DNA of 64,000 bases from Siphonodentalium dalli. Lineage: Eukaryota > Mollusca > Scaphopoda > Gadilida > Siphonodentaliidae. Within the stretch, counting starts at the first letter, position 1; each line of letters starts with the position of its first letter. The notes under the pieces were generated by a model. That model did not search any database, was not told the origin of the DNA, and saw only the letters and a program-made list of their open reading frames with translations. A program made the position numbers and the translations under genes. Shown piece by piece: positions 1 to 11,188 of this stretch. The stretch covers positions 145,441,379 to 145,505,378 of the forward strand of contig CP136063.1 of the NCBI GenBank assembly GCA_032622095.1, read 5' to 3'.

Positions 1-1
1 G

Positions 2-2553
2 GCATCAGGGGACACTAGTCATTTATCGGCTGACTTATGTGTCATATGTAGTATTGGGTTTGATGAAGAGCAGTCAGTTACTGTTTCGGAGAAAGGCATA
101 TTAACCCTCATTAGTTTCGGCGAGAAATATGGTCGGCTAGACCTCGTGCGTTACTTAAATAGTCGCATTAGTGCAAGTCCTATTAGAAATGTGTTGATAC
201 ATAGAAATGCAGACGTGGTTTTACAGATTCTAAGAGTAGAGAGGGTTGTGCAGTGCTAGTGGCAATGTTGATATGTCATCGACAAAAAACTCAGATCCAG
301 CCTGTTACCTTTCAGTTACAAAGATGACTGCTTGATATGTGGACAACATGCCCATTTCGATAATAAAAAATCCTCTTAGAACACAAGTTCGAAGTGTCAC
401 CACACTTCCACTGCGCGACAAGTTATTAGAGTGTTGCGCGAAAAGGGGGAATTCGTTGATCTTTCTGTCCAAACAAAACATCATGGTTGTATTGATCTGG
501 TTGCGGCTGAAGCTGTTTACCATATGACAGTTGTCTCACTTGTTTCATGTTGAAAAAAAATATCACAGTACCAACGGATCGAAAGCTACAGTCCGGTCGG
601 AAAATAGACTATGAAATGCAGCAATGGTTTCAAATGGTATGTCAGTGGATTGGGTTAGAATCTGGTGCCGAATTATACACTCTATATGAACTTCATAGTA
701 AGATGGTAGAATTCTCTGGGTGGGTCCGAAGTATATTCCACTATGGGACCTACATAGTTTTTGCTGAGGTGGATGGTCGAAGCAACGTTATTTGTTTCAG
801 AAATATAGCCAATTTCATAATCAATGATAAGTGGTACGCCGAGAAAAAAAATGACATTGAGGAAGAAGCCGAGAGGAAAGTAATGGCAGCCAAGATTATC
901 AGAGCTCAATTGAGTGAGATGGAGTACAGTGTACATCCCTACCCTAGCATGGATGGCATTTCTGATGTTGAGCAAGGTAAACGCTTGATTAAAGCCAAAT
1001 CTGCTAACTGTGATGAAAGTTCTGGTTCCTTTATAATTGAAGCAAATCAGTATTGGTCAGTCTATTATTCAAGCAGCACAACCACGATCAGTGGTATCAC
1101 CTATTTTATTCGGCCTTGGTGTCGAGCTGGACCATATATTTGGGTCCAAATGGCTTGTAACGGAACTATCGCGATTAGGCTTCTCGATTAATTACGATGA
1201 AGTTGAGTTGTACAAGCAGTCAGTAATCCAGGCCGAAGATGACGACAGTGTTCTTGCTTCATATTTCCCAATGGTGTTCACACAGTGGGTTGCAGATAAC
1301 GTGGACCATAATGTTGCAACACTAGATGGTCACGGGACATTTCATGGAATGGAAATAATTGCTGTATGTACGCCACGCGATGATTCCCCACTACAGCCAA
1401 GACAACAGTTAGTCATAAGACAACCAAGATCCAAGGTTGGTGATATTGTGAAAGGCAAAGGAGTGCCTATTCACCAATACATGAGTTGTTCCGAAAAGTG
1501 ACTTTCAATAGTCACATACAAGCCTCTGATCAAGCTACAGTTCGCACATACATTGCCCCCAGATATCAATTCAGATTTGCTCTTGCATGCAGGGCGGCTT
1601 TTCCGTAAGCGAGCAAACCTAGACCCAATTGGTCGGGTTATATGGAACATATATTCCCAGAGTTCCCAAATGGCCCGTCCAATAAATCGGAAGTGTTGTT
1701 TTTGCCTATCATTGATTTGAATTCGTCTGACGAGTCCTGTATTTATTCGACATTGCTTTTCATACAGATACCAGATACCAGATGGGAAAGAGGTAAATGT
1801 GGCGGCCGATGGCACTGAGTTGTTAGTCCTGCTCGTGTACCATTGGAATGAAGGCATGGCAGATATAAACTTCCTTTCAAATGCAGGGAATACAGTCAGG
1901 GGTGGTGTGGCTATCTGGAAAATCCAAGATATTGTGCAGAAGGACGACCAACATTCTCTGTATTCATGCCTGGACTGGATGCGGCACAACATCAGCGACA
2001 TACGGGCAAGGTAAAACAAGCATGCTAAAGAAAATAGAGTCGCCCGAAATACAACAAATGGCGAGTGTCATAAGCAACATACAGCTGATGAAAAACTCGT
2101 TGGCGATGTTGGTGTGAAATTGTTCAAGATGATTTATGCTGTCAAAAAGGATGACACGCTGAATGGTTTGAGGAAATTCATGGAAATGATTTCCCTGGCC
2201 AGAGGATTATTGGATCTGCAGAAATTACCACCGACGGAACGGGCAGCATATATTTCCATATGCTAAGAGTTCTCATGCAGGTTATGATATGGAAATATCT
2301 GTGTGACACACATATGGACCCAACAGTATGGGGGTGGAAAACCCAAGGGACACAATTAGTTCCAGTCATGACAGACCTAGAAGCTGCACCCGTTTCATTG
2401 CTAAAATGTGTGTGTTGCAAGTGCAAGCTAGTGAGTAGGAATTCTTGTGGGAATAACTCATGTTCATGTATAAAAAGTGGACTCCAGTGTGTTGTAGCCT
2501 GTGGTGACTGTCGTGGTGATGGCTGTACAAAAATCGGAGGAAATTTTCATTGA
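2..2553 (+). pseudogene. Frameshifted copy of an uncharacterised invertebrate multi-copy family with Cys-rich C-terminus
   Basis: An almost continuous protein homology can be followed over three frames and is broken by at least five frameshifts or stops. In order: a CVIC zinc-finger-like start (about 2-200) that shifts frame at IHRN/RRGFTDSK (about 208); CLICGQ near 330; DLVAAEAVYH near 500; ELYTLYELHSKM near 680; FAEVDGRSNV and INDKWY at 760-835; QAAQPRSVVSPILFG, then ELSRLGFS near 1165; FTQWVADNVDHN near 1277; ADGTELLVLLVYHW near 1803; HAWTGCGTTSATYGQGK near 1965; and a Cys-rich tail at 2404-2540 (CVCCKCK, CSCIKSGLQC, CGDCRGDGC). I recognise this order from a large family of hypothetical proteins in cnidarians, echinoderms and lophotrochozoans, whose tail resembles CXC (tesmin/TSO1-like) zinc-binding modules. 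Its function is unknown to me. The D/A-DGTELLVLL segment may be a nuclease-like acidic motif, but that is a guess. The 5' end lies outside the window. The breaks make it a pseudogene, possibly a dead copy of a mobile or amplified gene. Confidence 0.75.
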
Positions 2554-4135
2554 TGAAGGCGAGACTGCATGAGAGCTGAAAGTGGAACACCAATATGACA
2601 AAACAATACTTTCTAAACATTTTGGTCCCTATTATGACACCCATATTGGATTATGAAGGTCACGTTGTAACACATGTGTGTGTATGAACTGTTGTTCTTA
2701 TTAGCAAAATACATAAGATATTATTCTATGAGTAGATATACCAGGTTCAATGGCCGTGTTGATAATGTTTTGCCTTTTCCGACTATACACATTGTACATA
2801 TTATAATATTGGGGTTTCTCTGTCATATTCACAACATAACCAATACTTTTCTATAAACATGTCACTATAATGACTTTAAAGTATTACGCGTACCTCATAG
2901 TTAATCAATAAATAGTTAGTGCTATATTTTAAGTGTTTTTATATTTTCCATTTTTTTACTTGAAATTTCATTTTTTGGGGGTAGGGTTAATATTTTTCAG
3001 ATATTCGTTCTCTATTATTAATTAAATTATACATTTTTCATACTGTTGTATTGAAGACATGCATGTGCACGTTTTAATACCATTTACGATACATTCGATT
3101 GTCCAATTTCCAAAAAATATGCAAATTACTCGGGAGATATTTTTGAAAAAGAAACACCTTTTATGCGCTAGTGAATGATAATTTCGTTAAAAAAAAATAA
3201 TGCCGAAATTTTCGTCAATATTGACTAATATATAAAGGGAAATATAGACTGGAGGTAATATTAGTAACAATTATAGTTATCTGTCAATGTCATCTTGGTA
3301 CCCACTGTTTTACAATTTATTGCTAATTTGAAAATCAACACAAAGGTGACAATAATTCAAAGTGATGTAGAACAAATTGCTCAAAGCGGATTTTAGCGGA
3401 TTTTGGATATGTTGTTCTGGAGATGTTCCCGCGTTCAATGACATAAAAATCGCTTCTCTTCCAATTTCTTCTAGGTCCAACCCTTCTCCGGCTATACTAA
3501 TAATCAGATAATATATTTACCAATATATGGTATATGGTGTGTATCAACGAATTTATATTTACTTATATACATGTGTGTACTCGAGTACGTATATGTGAAC
3601 GCGCACACATGCGCGTAAGCCTCAGGAGTTTCTGAAAATTTCCAAAATCTTTTTAATAAATATCGAAAGGTTTTTTGTTTTGCGCTCGCTATTTTGATTG
3701 AATAATTGGTTTAACTTCAAAGTGTTTGGTCTATTGAAATAATATGGTTTGATGTATCTTGGTGTAAACACTATTTATTTAGTATCCCAGATTTATACAA
3801 CAATTTACAAAATGATGTTAATATATATATATATGTAAGTATGATAAGTCTGAGAGAGAAGATGATTTGACATCAAGCGCCGGGCGCTTATATGGAGCCA
3901 TCTCCTCAGAAAAGAACAATATTGCGTAATGAAAAGATAGTATTAGAGATCGACAGGCAGGAGACAAAGGATAAGGAGTGGAAAATAGAGACATGGATGA
4001 AGTAAAGGTCGAATTTAGAGGATGAAAAGTCAAACAAGACATTTTGACAAATATAAAATTTGAAATGATCACTGCTATGTATATTTCAGTATTATATTTG
4101 AAATTGTCGTTTGATTAATTTTACTATTACTATAG
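2554..4135. other. AT-rich non-coding stretch
   Basis: No coding sequence, RNA gene or clear repeat can be supported here. It holds poly-A/poly-T runs, a short (TA)n tract near 3822-3834 and several short random ORFs. It separates the broken family member from the LINE graveyard. Confidence 0.6.
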
Positions 4136-4287
4136 ATTAGCCAAACGAATTGCCAGTCGAGAGGAGTCACTTGATCGTTATGCCTATATAAACACAGCTA
4201 TTTTGCCCAGGTTACACGATGCAATGGTTCGATTCATTTAATTGGCAGATCGAGAGGATAACTTTGAAATGTTAGTTAGCGTTTGAT
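4136..4287 (+). pseudogene. Coding-like fragment of unknown origin
   Basis: After a plausible splice acceptor (TTACTATTACTATAG, ending 4135) one frame reads LAKRIASREESLDRYAY, then INTAILPRLHDAMVRFI, a single stop (TAA, near 4240), then LADREDNFEMLVSV. The text on both sides of the stop looks like ordinary helical protein sequence. A single G-to-T change (GAA to TAA) would explain the stop. I do not recognise the family. It could be a dead exon, part of an older transposon, or chance. Confidence 0.2.
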
Positions 4288-4293
4288 AATAAG

Positions 4294-4840
4294 TTATTTG
4301 AATCTATGTGTAGAAAGTATAAATGACTGAGTCGCTTCGAATATGGTACGATTAAGGCTTATCGAGTACGAAGTGGATCCTTCCAATAGAATGTCTGTTC
4401 TCCAGAGACTGCGATTTAAAACAGAGAAGGTTTCGTTTCTTATGCGCAAGTATTTGGGACAGTACAGTAAGAAATGATCAGCGGTTTCAACTAGTCCACA
4501 TGTGCACTTATTCGTCTGGAGTATGTGATTCTGGTAGAGATCGTCGTTAAGATTGCTACATTTAAGACGTAGTTGTGTGTGAATTATATGGGCTTTACGG
4601 TTTTTGGAGTAGCTATAATGTCGCACCTTCGCCTGCTTCTGGCGTAAATCAGAGTTCAGTTTATACTTAAACATTTCCAAAGTATCTGAGTTTTTCGTTT
4701 CACCGGGGAGTGCATTCCATTCCCGTGTAGTTGCCGGTAAGAACGAGTTAATATATGATGACGTTTCAGAAAATGGGGGTCACCAGCTTATTCTTCTGAA
4801 TTCATTACGCCACCGTAGTGTGGTGTTTCTAGCTTTTGGT
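4294..4840 (-). mobile_element. LINE ORF2 C-terminal remnant (zinc knuckle)
   Basis: Read on the minus strand, the segment starts with FSETSSYINSFLPATTREWN followed by ALPGETKNSDTLEMFK. This is the usual text near the end of non-LTR retrotransposon reverse-transcriptase ORFs. It then reads HTQLRLKCSNLNDDLYQNH and a Cys-His knuckle, C-T-C-GLVETADHFLLYC. The knuckle is C-x-C-x7-H-x4-C. A stop just upstream of FSETSS and the lack of a reverse-transcriptase core here show that this is a 5'-truncated copy, as expected for LINE insertions. The protein would bind nucleic acid as part of the retrotransposon RNP. The family (CR1/Jockey-like) is not resolved. Confidence 0.8.
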
Positions 4841-5021
4841 TTTTTTGATATCGCATGGTCGATCGATAATTCACTGGGTGATTGTACAGGGCGAATGCAT
4901 TGTGGGGCTTTTATTTATTTATAGAGTTGGAAATTCCGTTTATTTAAAAGTCGGAACTACGCGACCAGTAGGCCAAGTCCAGTAAAACGGTTCGTTATAG
5001 GTGCTGGTTGTTATTGTTATT

Positions 5022-5080
5022 TTAACGGAATTCTGAGTTGGTCATTCGCGAAACCAATATATTTTATATTATATAATTAA
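5022..5080 (+). repeat. Direct repeat, left copy
   Basis: The segment TTAACGGAATTCTGAG followed by a TTTTATATTAT-containing AT block recurs imperfectly at 6285-6345. The two copies flank the foldback element at 5.2-5.9 kb, but not immediately. Confidence 0.55.
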
Positions 5081-5177
5081 AACCGTGGGTATATAATATA
5101 TGATCCTCTTTATGGATATTGTAGGAAGGTAAATTTAGCTAAAGCGGTGGGATATCTTGCAAGACAACACATTTCGG

Positions 5178-5890
5178 TTTGCGCTATAACTGCTCAATGT
5201 TTTAAGGTGTTACACAGCGTCTGATAAAAAGAGTTCTATCTGGAATATTCACACAATTTTTTCAGAGAACATGCATAGAGTAAACATAGTCCTATCGGAC
5301 TATCGTAAAGTAGTTCCGTTTAATTCGGGATTAATTAACCCTCAGACTGCCGAAACTGCCGACAATAAATTCGCTTGTTTGTGTCCCCCGAAAATCAAAC
5401 TTGCCTGTTTAGAGGTCCCATTTTCGTGGCTAATGGTGATAGAATCACAATTTTTCAGTCAAGTTCATGGATAAATTACATTACACTTAATCGGCTTATG
5501 TCCGCGGCCATAAACCTGCGTTTTGATAACAATTTATTTGAGACAAACTGTTGCGCGGGTATCAGTCGGCGCTTATGGGTTGAAGTTATTATGATCGTGC
5601 AGCCTGCACGTGCAACAAGTGTTCAAATACAACAGGAAAAAAATACTATGTCAAATAAATAACGTGATCAATGGACAGACACGTTTCATTTCCGTGGGAC
5701 ACGAAAAAGCGAATTTAATGTCGTCAGTTTCGGCAGTCTGAGGGTTTTAATTAATCTCCTTTACGATATCCCGATAGGACTATGTTTACTCTTTGTTCTC
5801 TGAAAAAAAAATGGTGTGAATATTCCCGATAGAACTATTTTTATCAGACGTTTTGTAACACATTAAAACATTGAGCGGTTAGCGCAATTT
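5178..5890. mobile_element. Foldback element with arms of about 200 bp
   Basis: About 5178-5395 is the imperfect reverse complement of about 5695-5890. Shared blocks, with the left arm read forward and the right arm reversed, include TGCTCAATGTTTTAA / CGCTCAATGTTTTAA, GAGTAAACATAGTCCTATCG in both, and CCCTCAGACTGCCGAAACTG in both. The loop is about 300 bp and carries no recognisable protein. Long inverted arms around a short non-coding core are typical of a non-autonomous foldback transposon. No target duplication was found immediately outside. Confidence 0.75.
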
Positions 5891-5895
5891 TCTGA

Positions 5896-6284
5896 AATTT
5901 CGGACTATTTCGTCTATAAAAATACGATGAGCAACTGAAAATGTTTTTTCAACATTCTGGAAGGGGTATATGGCCATGGTATATATGTTTAAAATTTCAC
6001 GCATAAACTATGACAGATAACAAAGTTATAATTAGTTTTATAGGCCCACCATAAATCCCCTATAATAAACGCATGCCTCCGTAAGCACATGGCTTTGCTG
6101 TGGATACTTTCGTTCCCAGCATGCATCATTCTCGCTATCTGTAAAATGTCTATGAACAATGGCTGCATGTGCCATGCACTCTTAGCTTTGATCCGCATTT
6201 AGAAGCATTCTGGTGTGGCGAATGAGAAACCTGCAGTAATTTATAAGCCGTAGTTCATTGTAATAATTTGAAGAATTACTTGTC
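5896..6284. other. Non-coding stretch
   Basis: AT-rich sequence between the foldback element and the right-hand direct repeat. The only ORF is 69 codons with no recognisable content. Confidence 0.5.
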
Positions 6285-6345
6285 TTAACGGAATTCTGAG
6301 GCGGTCCATTCATGTAACCAAAATATTTTATATTATGATTTATAT
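6285..6345 (+). repeat. Direct repeat, right copy
   Basis: Imperfect second copy of 5022-5080. It shares TTAACGGAATTCTGAG and the following AACCAA..ATATTTTATATTAT block. Confidence 0.55.
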
Positions 6346-6428
6346 TTATGACTAATAATACGATCTTGGTGGCGTTACCATTTCTGACTATGGTTTTCTT
6401 GTATCAGTCTGCTCCTGTGTGCTGACGG

Positions 6429-6998
6429 TTAACTGTGTTGGAGAGTATAGGTGCATGGTGCTTGGCGGTAGAACATTTTGTAAAATTGGTGAAGTTTTGC
6501 TTTTCTTCTTCTTTCGAATAATTTTTCCCAACCTAATTCAGATAGTATATTAAGGACATTTATGCTTCTAGTCCCATCAGTTATTATTCTGGCTACTTCG
6601 TACTGTACTTTCTCTATCAGTTCACTCTCTGTTTCTAAGTAGTTGTCCCATACGGGCGAGGCATATTCTAGGAGTGGTCTTATATATGCAAAGTATATTT
6701 TTTGGAGTGTTATCCTATCAAGTGAATATTTTAACCTTCTTAATTGGTTAACCCTTTTCCATGCCCTGTCGGTAATATCGTTGATGTGTGCATTCCACGA
6801 TCCGCAATCGTTAAAGGAGAGGCCTAAATGTTTGTGGTATGGCACATTATTTATAGAAGCATCTAACATATAAAGGGGTGGGTGGTCAACTGGATTGCTC
6901 TTACGAGATATAAGGAGGGTTTCCGTTTTTGAAGGATTAAATGTAACAAGCCATTTTTCTGACCAGTTTGTCAAGCTCGCGATATCGTTATTTATCAT
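6429..6998 (-). mobile_element. LINE reverse transcriptase, thumb/connection part
   Basis: The 189-codon minus-strand frame reads ASLTNWSEKWLVTFNPSKTE, then HKHLGLSFNDCGSWNAHI, then FAYIRPLLEYASPVWDN and KVQYEVARIITDGTRSI. This is the standard order downstream of the YADD box in non-LTR retrotransposon RT proteins. The catalytic core is absent from this piece, so it is 5'-truncated. The frame is intact for about 570 bp, which suggests a younger copy than its neighbours. It differs from the adjacent RT at 7276-7985, so it is probably a different LINE family. Confidence 0.85.
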
Positions 6999-7009
6999 GT
7001 TAGCCGCTG

Positions 7010-7140
7010 ATGTGTCTTACTCTCAGACCCTTAAATTTTTCAGACTTCAATATAACGTGGAATTCATCTCCTAACTCTGCATTACATAATGTGCACCTTC
7101 TTTCCGCGTATAGTCTCGATTTGTCCATGATCCTTCTTTG
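7010..7140 (-). mobile_element. LINE C-terminal zinc-knuckle piece
   Basis: The minus strand reads DKSRLYAERRCTLCNAELG, then DEFHVILKSEKFK, ending at a stop beside the neighbouring LINE. The pattern C-x2-C-x7-H matches the end of LINE RT proteins, with the last Cys replaced by Ser. It probably belongs to the same element as the RT at 7276-7985, since it lies just downstream of it on the same strand. Confidence 0.6.
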
Positions 7141-7275
7141 ATTGGTAATTTATTATTTCTTTTCCGGAATATCAGTAGAGTGTGCATAATAGATGTATCG
7201 CCGGATGACAAATATTGTTCGCGGACAAAGTTATCTTTCACTTTTACGTTGTGGCTATAGTTAGTTTATTCACGG

Positions 7276-7985
7276 TTATTTATTAAGGAGGTCGTACATT
7301 GCCACTTTAGCTTTTAGTCCTTGTGTTTTTTCTAGTGTGAAGAGTCCATTTCTAGACAATTTATCAAGCATGTTATGTAAGCTGTCACGTGAGTTAGCGA
7401 GGAGTGCAGTGTCATCTGCATAAATTAAGAGAAATCGTTTTAAGTAAAGTCCGGTATCAAATTCTTCTGGCACTTTAATGTCGATTCCATTGGATCTATG
7501 CTCACGAAGATGATTTTCAAGATCGTTTAGGTATATTGCAAATAGTATCGGCGAAAGAATGTTTCCTTGTTTTAGGCCAATTTTGCTTGGAAAAAAGTCT
7601 GAATCTTCGTTTCCAATGCGTACACAAAGCTTGATGTCATTATACATTGATCGTATAACATCTAAGAGTTTACGTTCAATTTTATGGCTAATAAGCTTTT
7701 TCCAAAGTGCTGCTCTCCAGACGGAATCAAACGCTTTAGAAAAATCCATAAAGGGCAGAGTATAATGTCTGCTTGTTATGTTTCAAAATTTGTGATAAAT
7801 AGTAAAGTGAAAATATGTGATCATTTGTGGAACATCCTTTGCAGAATCCCGCTTGGCATTCTGATTGTAAATCATTATTACTGAGAAATGCGCTAATTTG
7901 TTCACTAACAATGCTAGCAAATACTTTTGAGATACAACTTAAAAGAGTTATCTTCCTGTAGTTATTAGGGTCGGTAATTAAATCT
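7276..7985 (-). mobile_element. LINE reverse transcriptase core, frameshifted
   Basis: Reading the minus strand from 7985 down gives NNYRKITLLSCISKVFASI, QAGFCKGCSTNDHIFSL, then a frameshift near 7750. It continues with MDFSKAFDSVWRAALWKKL, LKQGNILSPILFAIYLNDL and the catalytic box YADDTALLANS. These are RT motifs 1 to 5 of a non-LTR retrotransposon. The protein would copy element RNA at a nicked target. The start is cut off at about 7985-8000, exactly where an oppositely oriented LINE begins. Confidence 0.85.
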
Positions 7986-7999
7986 AAATGTCCAACATA

Positions 8000-9310
8000 T
8001 GCATCTCCAGGTTCGGAAATGAATTTTGATGGTAAAATGTGGAGAGATCCATTTGATATAGCTCAAGGTTGGCAACACTACTTTACTTCGCTCTACAAAC
8101 GCACCCCTCACTCTGATCCGAACTTTGAACAGTATATTCACTCACATGTTAACATTCTACTCAAACGTAACCACCCTGATGGCGAGGACACCTGTTTAGT
8201 CTCCATGGCAGAATTAACCGATGCATTTAAATATCTCTAGCCCAGTAAGGCTGCTGGAATTGACAAAGTTGTGGATGAACATATCCTGAACTCTCCGCTG
8301 GAATGTCCTAATGTATTGTGCACACTATACTCGTTAATATTAAAACATACCTATATCCCTCCCGATATGAAAAATGGTATTATCATGCCAATATGCAAAG
8401 GTGACCCAAAGCCAGTACATGCCCCGGGCAGTTATCGCACAATCATGCTCCTGTCAGTCCTTTACAAGCTTTTTGAGATCTTTATCCTCGAGAGACTCCG
8501 ATGTAGCAATATATTCAAGAACATCCCAACCTCTATGCAGAACGGATTTCAGAGGACACCTCTATGCAGAACGGATTTCAGAGGGGCGTCGGTTGCCAAA
8601 TAACCACATTCGAGCTGCAAGTAGCATTTGCGTATGCAGCATGCAACGGGTCTCGGGTATATTCAGCGTTCCTCGATTCAATGAAAGCGTTCGATTGCGT
8701 ATCTATAAATTGTCTCAAAAAGGTGCTATGCTCAGAGTCATTTCAAACATGTATACACTCAGATGTACATAGCCATGTTCTCTGCAATGGGGTAACATCA
8801 GGAGCCTTCACGGTTACGCAAGGAACAAGGCAATGAGAGTGTTATGTCGCCCTTGTATTTTGTCTTTATTGATGGACTTGTGGCATCCCTGTCATATTCA
8901 CGTGATGGCGTTCACATTAACTCTATTTCATGTTCGTCCCCTACGATGGCTGATGACATAACTATTCTTTCACTCACAGACGGAGGTCTCCATAGACTCC
9001 TCCAAATATGTTACATATCTAGTTTAGAGTGGCGCTTCGAGTTCTAACACGAGAAAAGCAAAGTTGTTGTATTTGGCACCTCCCAAAACCGGCGTCACAC
9101 TGAGGATAGACCATGGGATCTCGGACCCAGACATATCGCCAACGTAGAGGAAGTCTCTCATATGGGTATCATTCAGAGCTCGACTGGTCAACAGAACCCA
9201 AAAGTTGAGAATGTTACTGATATGCTGCGCAAATTCTTCTCCTCGGCTTGTCGCTCACCAGTTAAAACCGAATTCTCTCCTTTAACCAACCTGAAGATTC
9301 TTAAGCATAT
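8000..9310 (+). mobile_element. Second LINE reverse transcriptase remnant, opposite strand
   Basis: The + strand carries DIAQGWQHYFTSLYKRTPHS, then a stop, KAAGIDKVVDEHILNS, SYRTIMLLSVLYKLFEIF, a frame change to VYSAFLDSMKAFDCVSI, and then TMADDITILSLTDGG (an ADD catalytic box). Text in LINE style continues to about 9310 with more stops. Several stops and frameshifts show that it is dead. It sits head-to-head with the minus-strand LINE that ends at about 7985. Confidence 0.8.
8530..8584 (+). repeat. 29-bp tandem duplication inside the LINE
   Basis: CTCTATGCAGAACGGATTTC occurs at 8531 and again at 8560. This duplicates the motif TSMQNGFQR and creates one of the frame changes in the dead LINE. 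Confidence 0.85.
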
Positions 9311-9473
9311 CGTTATTATTGTTTCTTGGAACTCTGATTAACTTGCCACGGAATGACATAGCAGCTCTCGATGTATTCCTATTCAATTATCATGGTAATC
9401 GAATATACGGCCTCCCGGTGACAATATATCTGAAAGATATATCTATGATACTCTCCATAGATTCAACTTATAA

Positions 9474-9487
9474 TCTCTCTCTCACTC

Positions 9488-9552
<65 letters not shown>

Positions 9553-9565
9553 CTATCTCTCTTTC
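9474..9565 (+). repeat. (CT)n microsatellite
   Basis: Nearly pure CT dinucleotides with a few interruptions lie between the LINE remnant and the MULE transposase. ORFs read through it on both strands are artefacts. Confidence 0.95.
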
Positions 9566-9608
9566 TTCTTTGAGAACCGACGAAGCCGACGCAGTGGTGA
9601 TTTCCAAA

Positions 9609-10638
9609 ATGCCCACATTCTATAGTGAGAGACGCGACCAGCACTACCAAAACGAAGGAACGACATCGACCTCCCCGAGGAATGAAGAAGACGATGGCAG
9701 GTTTTGACTTCCTTTTGACAAGCGACGGCGAAGAGAAGAATATAATGATTTTCTCAACCGAGAGTAACCTGAGGTTCTTGTCTGAGGCCAGCAGCTACTT
9801 TTCCGATGGGACGTTCGACAAATGCCCAAAGCTATTCTGCCAAATCTACACAGTCCATGCCTTCGTCGAAAACAAGATGGTCCCCCTTATATACACCCTC
9901 CTGCCAGACAAGAGTGAACCTACATACAGACATTTCCTATCGCTGCTCGTCGAGAAAGCCGTCTCGTTCGATATTCCACTTTCGCCAGAAGATGTGTGGT
10001 TTGCAGATTTCGAAACAGCCATCCAAAATTCCATCCGACACCAGTTTCCAACAACAACTTTGAAAGGATGTTTATTCCATTTCACCCATAGTGTGTGGAG
10101 GAAAGCAAACGAGGTTGGATTGAAAACCGATTATCAACAAGATGGGCCTATCACATCCTTGATCAGACGGGCCATTGGTCTTCCATTCCTGCCAGTTATC
10201 GAAGTTAGTGCTGCCTGGTTTGAGGCTATGGAAGAATATGAGTACTCCATTGATGCTGTTGATCAGAGGGTACTGAGATTCATGGACTACGTGACCTCCT
10301 ACTGGCTGGAGGGACCCCAGCCTTTAGTCATATGGAATCATGCAGATACCAATGGACGTAGGACTACCAACCACCTTGAGGGCTGGCATAGAAAATTGCA
10401 ACAGTCCATCGCAGGATCCCATCAAAATATATATACCCTAGTCAACTTCATCAGACAAGAACAGAGCTACCAAGAAGCGACGATTCTTCAATTGGCAAGT
10501 GGTGGAAAAGTTGCTCCAAGAAAGAGAAAATATAGAGCCATCGAGAACAGCATCGGCCACTATAAGCGAGTTCATAGAGGAGGAGAAAGTGACAAAATGG
10601 AGTTTCTCGATGAAATGGGTAGTTTGTCTGGACATTAG
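9609..10638 (+). pseudogene. Mutator-like (MULE) transposase, 5'-truncated and frameshifted
   Basis: A 337-codon frame (9625-10638) contains the MULE transposase domain. SDGTFDKCPKLFCQIYTVHA carries the first catalytic Asp and ADFETAIQNSI the second. GCLFHFTHSVWRK is the Cys-His block, and RTTNHLEGWHRKL carries the Glu region of the DDE fold. Upstream, MPTFYSERRDQHYQNE and DIDLPEE lie in other frames, so the normal N-terminal part of the domain is present but shifted. A FLYWCH or SWIM zinc-binding domain, common in this family, is not seen. Such enzymes cut and paste DNA in the nucleus. No terminal inverted repeats were found around it. It lies 550 bp upstream of a receptor exon on the same strand and could wrongly be merged into that gene. 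Confidence 0.85.
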
Positions 10639-11188
10639 ACTAGAATTATATTATTGTGAAGATATGATGTCATTTTGTATAATTGTTATATATAATTTCA
10701 CATATAAAATGAGTAAGCTATGTAAATAATGGATATGAATAAAAACCTCAACTCAACGTCCAATTGTTCATTCGACAATTATCATAAACTTCCACTTGGG
10801 CGAAAGATTGGGCTGGGATAATGACCTGCGTCAATCCAGACCGAGAAGGACATCCCACTAATTAATTTTCACACCTAAAGTTGTCTGGCATTGGGAGACT
10901 TTCACCACTTTCACCTGGGTAACACCGGGTCATGTAATGACGCACTCCAACGGGCGAAATAAAAAAAAACTACTGTTGAATTCTGTTCTTGGAAATATTC
11001 ATATCCAAGATGGCACCGAAGATGGTTAACAAGTCCTTTATAGGCCTAACTATTGTGCATAATTATTTGGAACTAAACTACGCTATGTACCCGACCTATG
11101 TATAATGTTCATGAATTGAGTCTGAGTTTGCAATTTACTCCCATCACCTAAACGAGGCTGATGTGTTCTTGGTTTCTTTTTTTTTCAG
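10639..11188 (+). other. Non-coding, probably intron of the receptor gene
   Basis: No exon was recognised between the MULE remnant and the first visible receptor exon. It ends in a good acceptor (a T-rich tract then CAG at 11186-11188). The conserved preceding exon, coding for the first part of the ligand-binding domain, is not here. Confidence 0.5.

Noticed and set aside
547-1191. Intact 214-codon gene
   Set aside because: Its end is out-of-frame translation; the homology continues in another frame at 1037, showing a frameshifted pseudogene.
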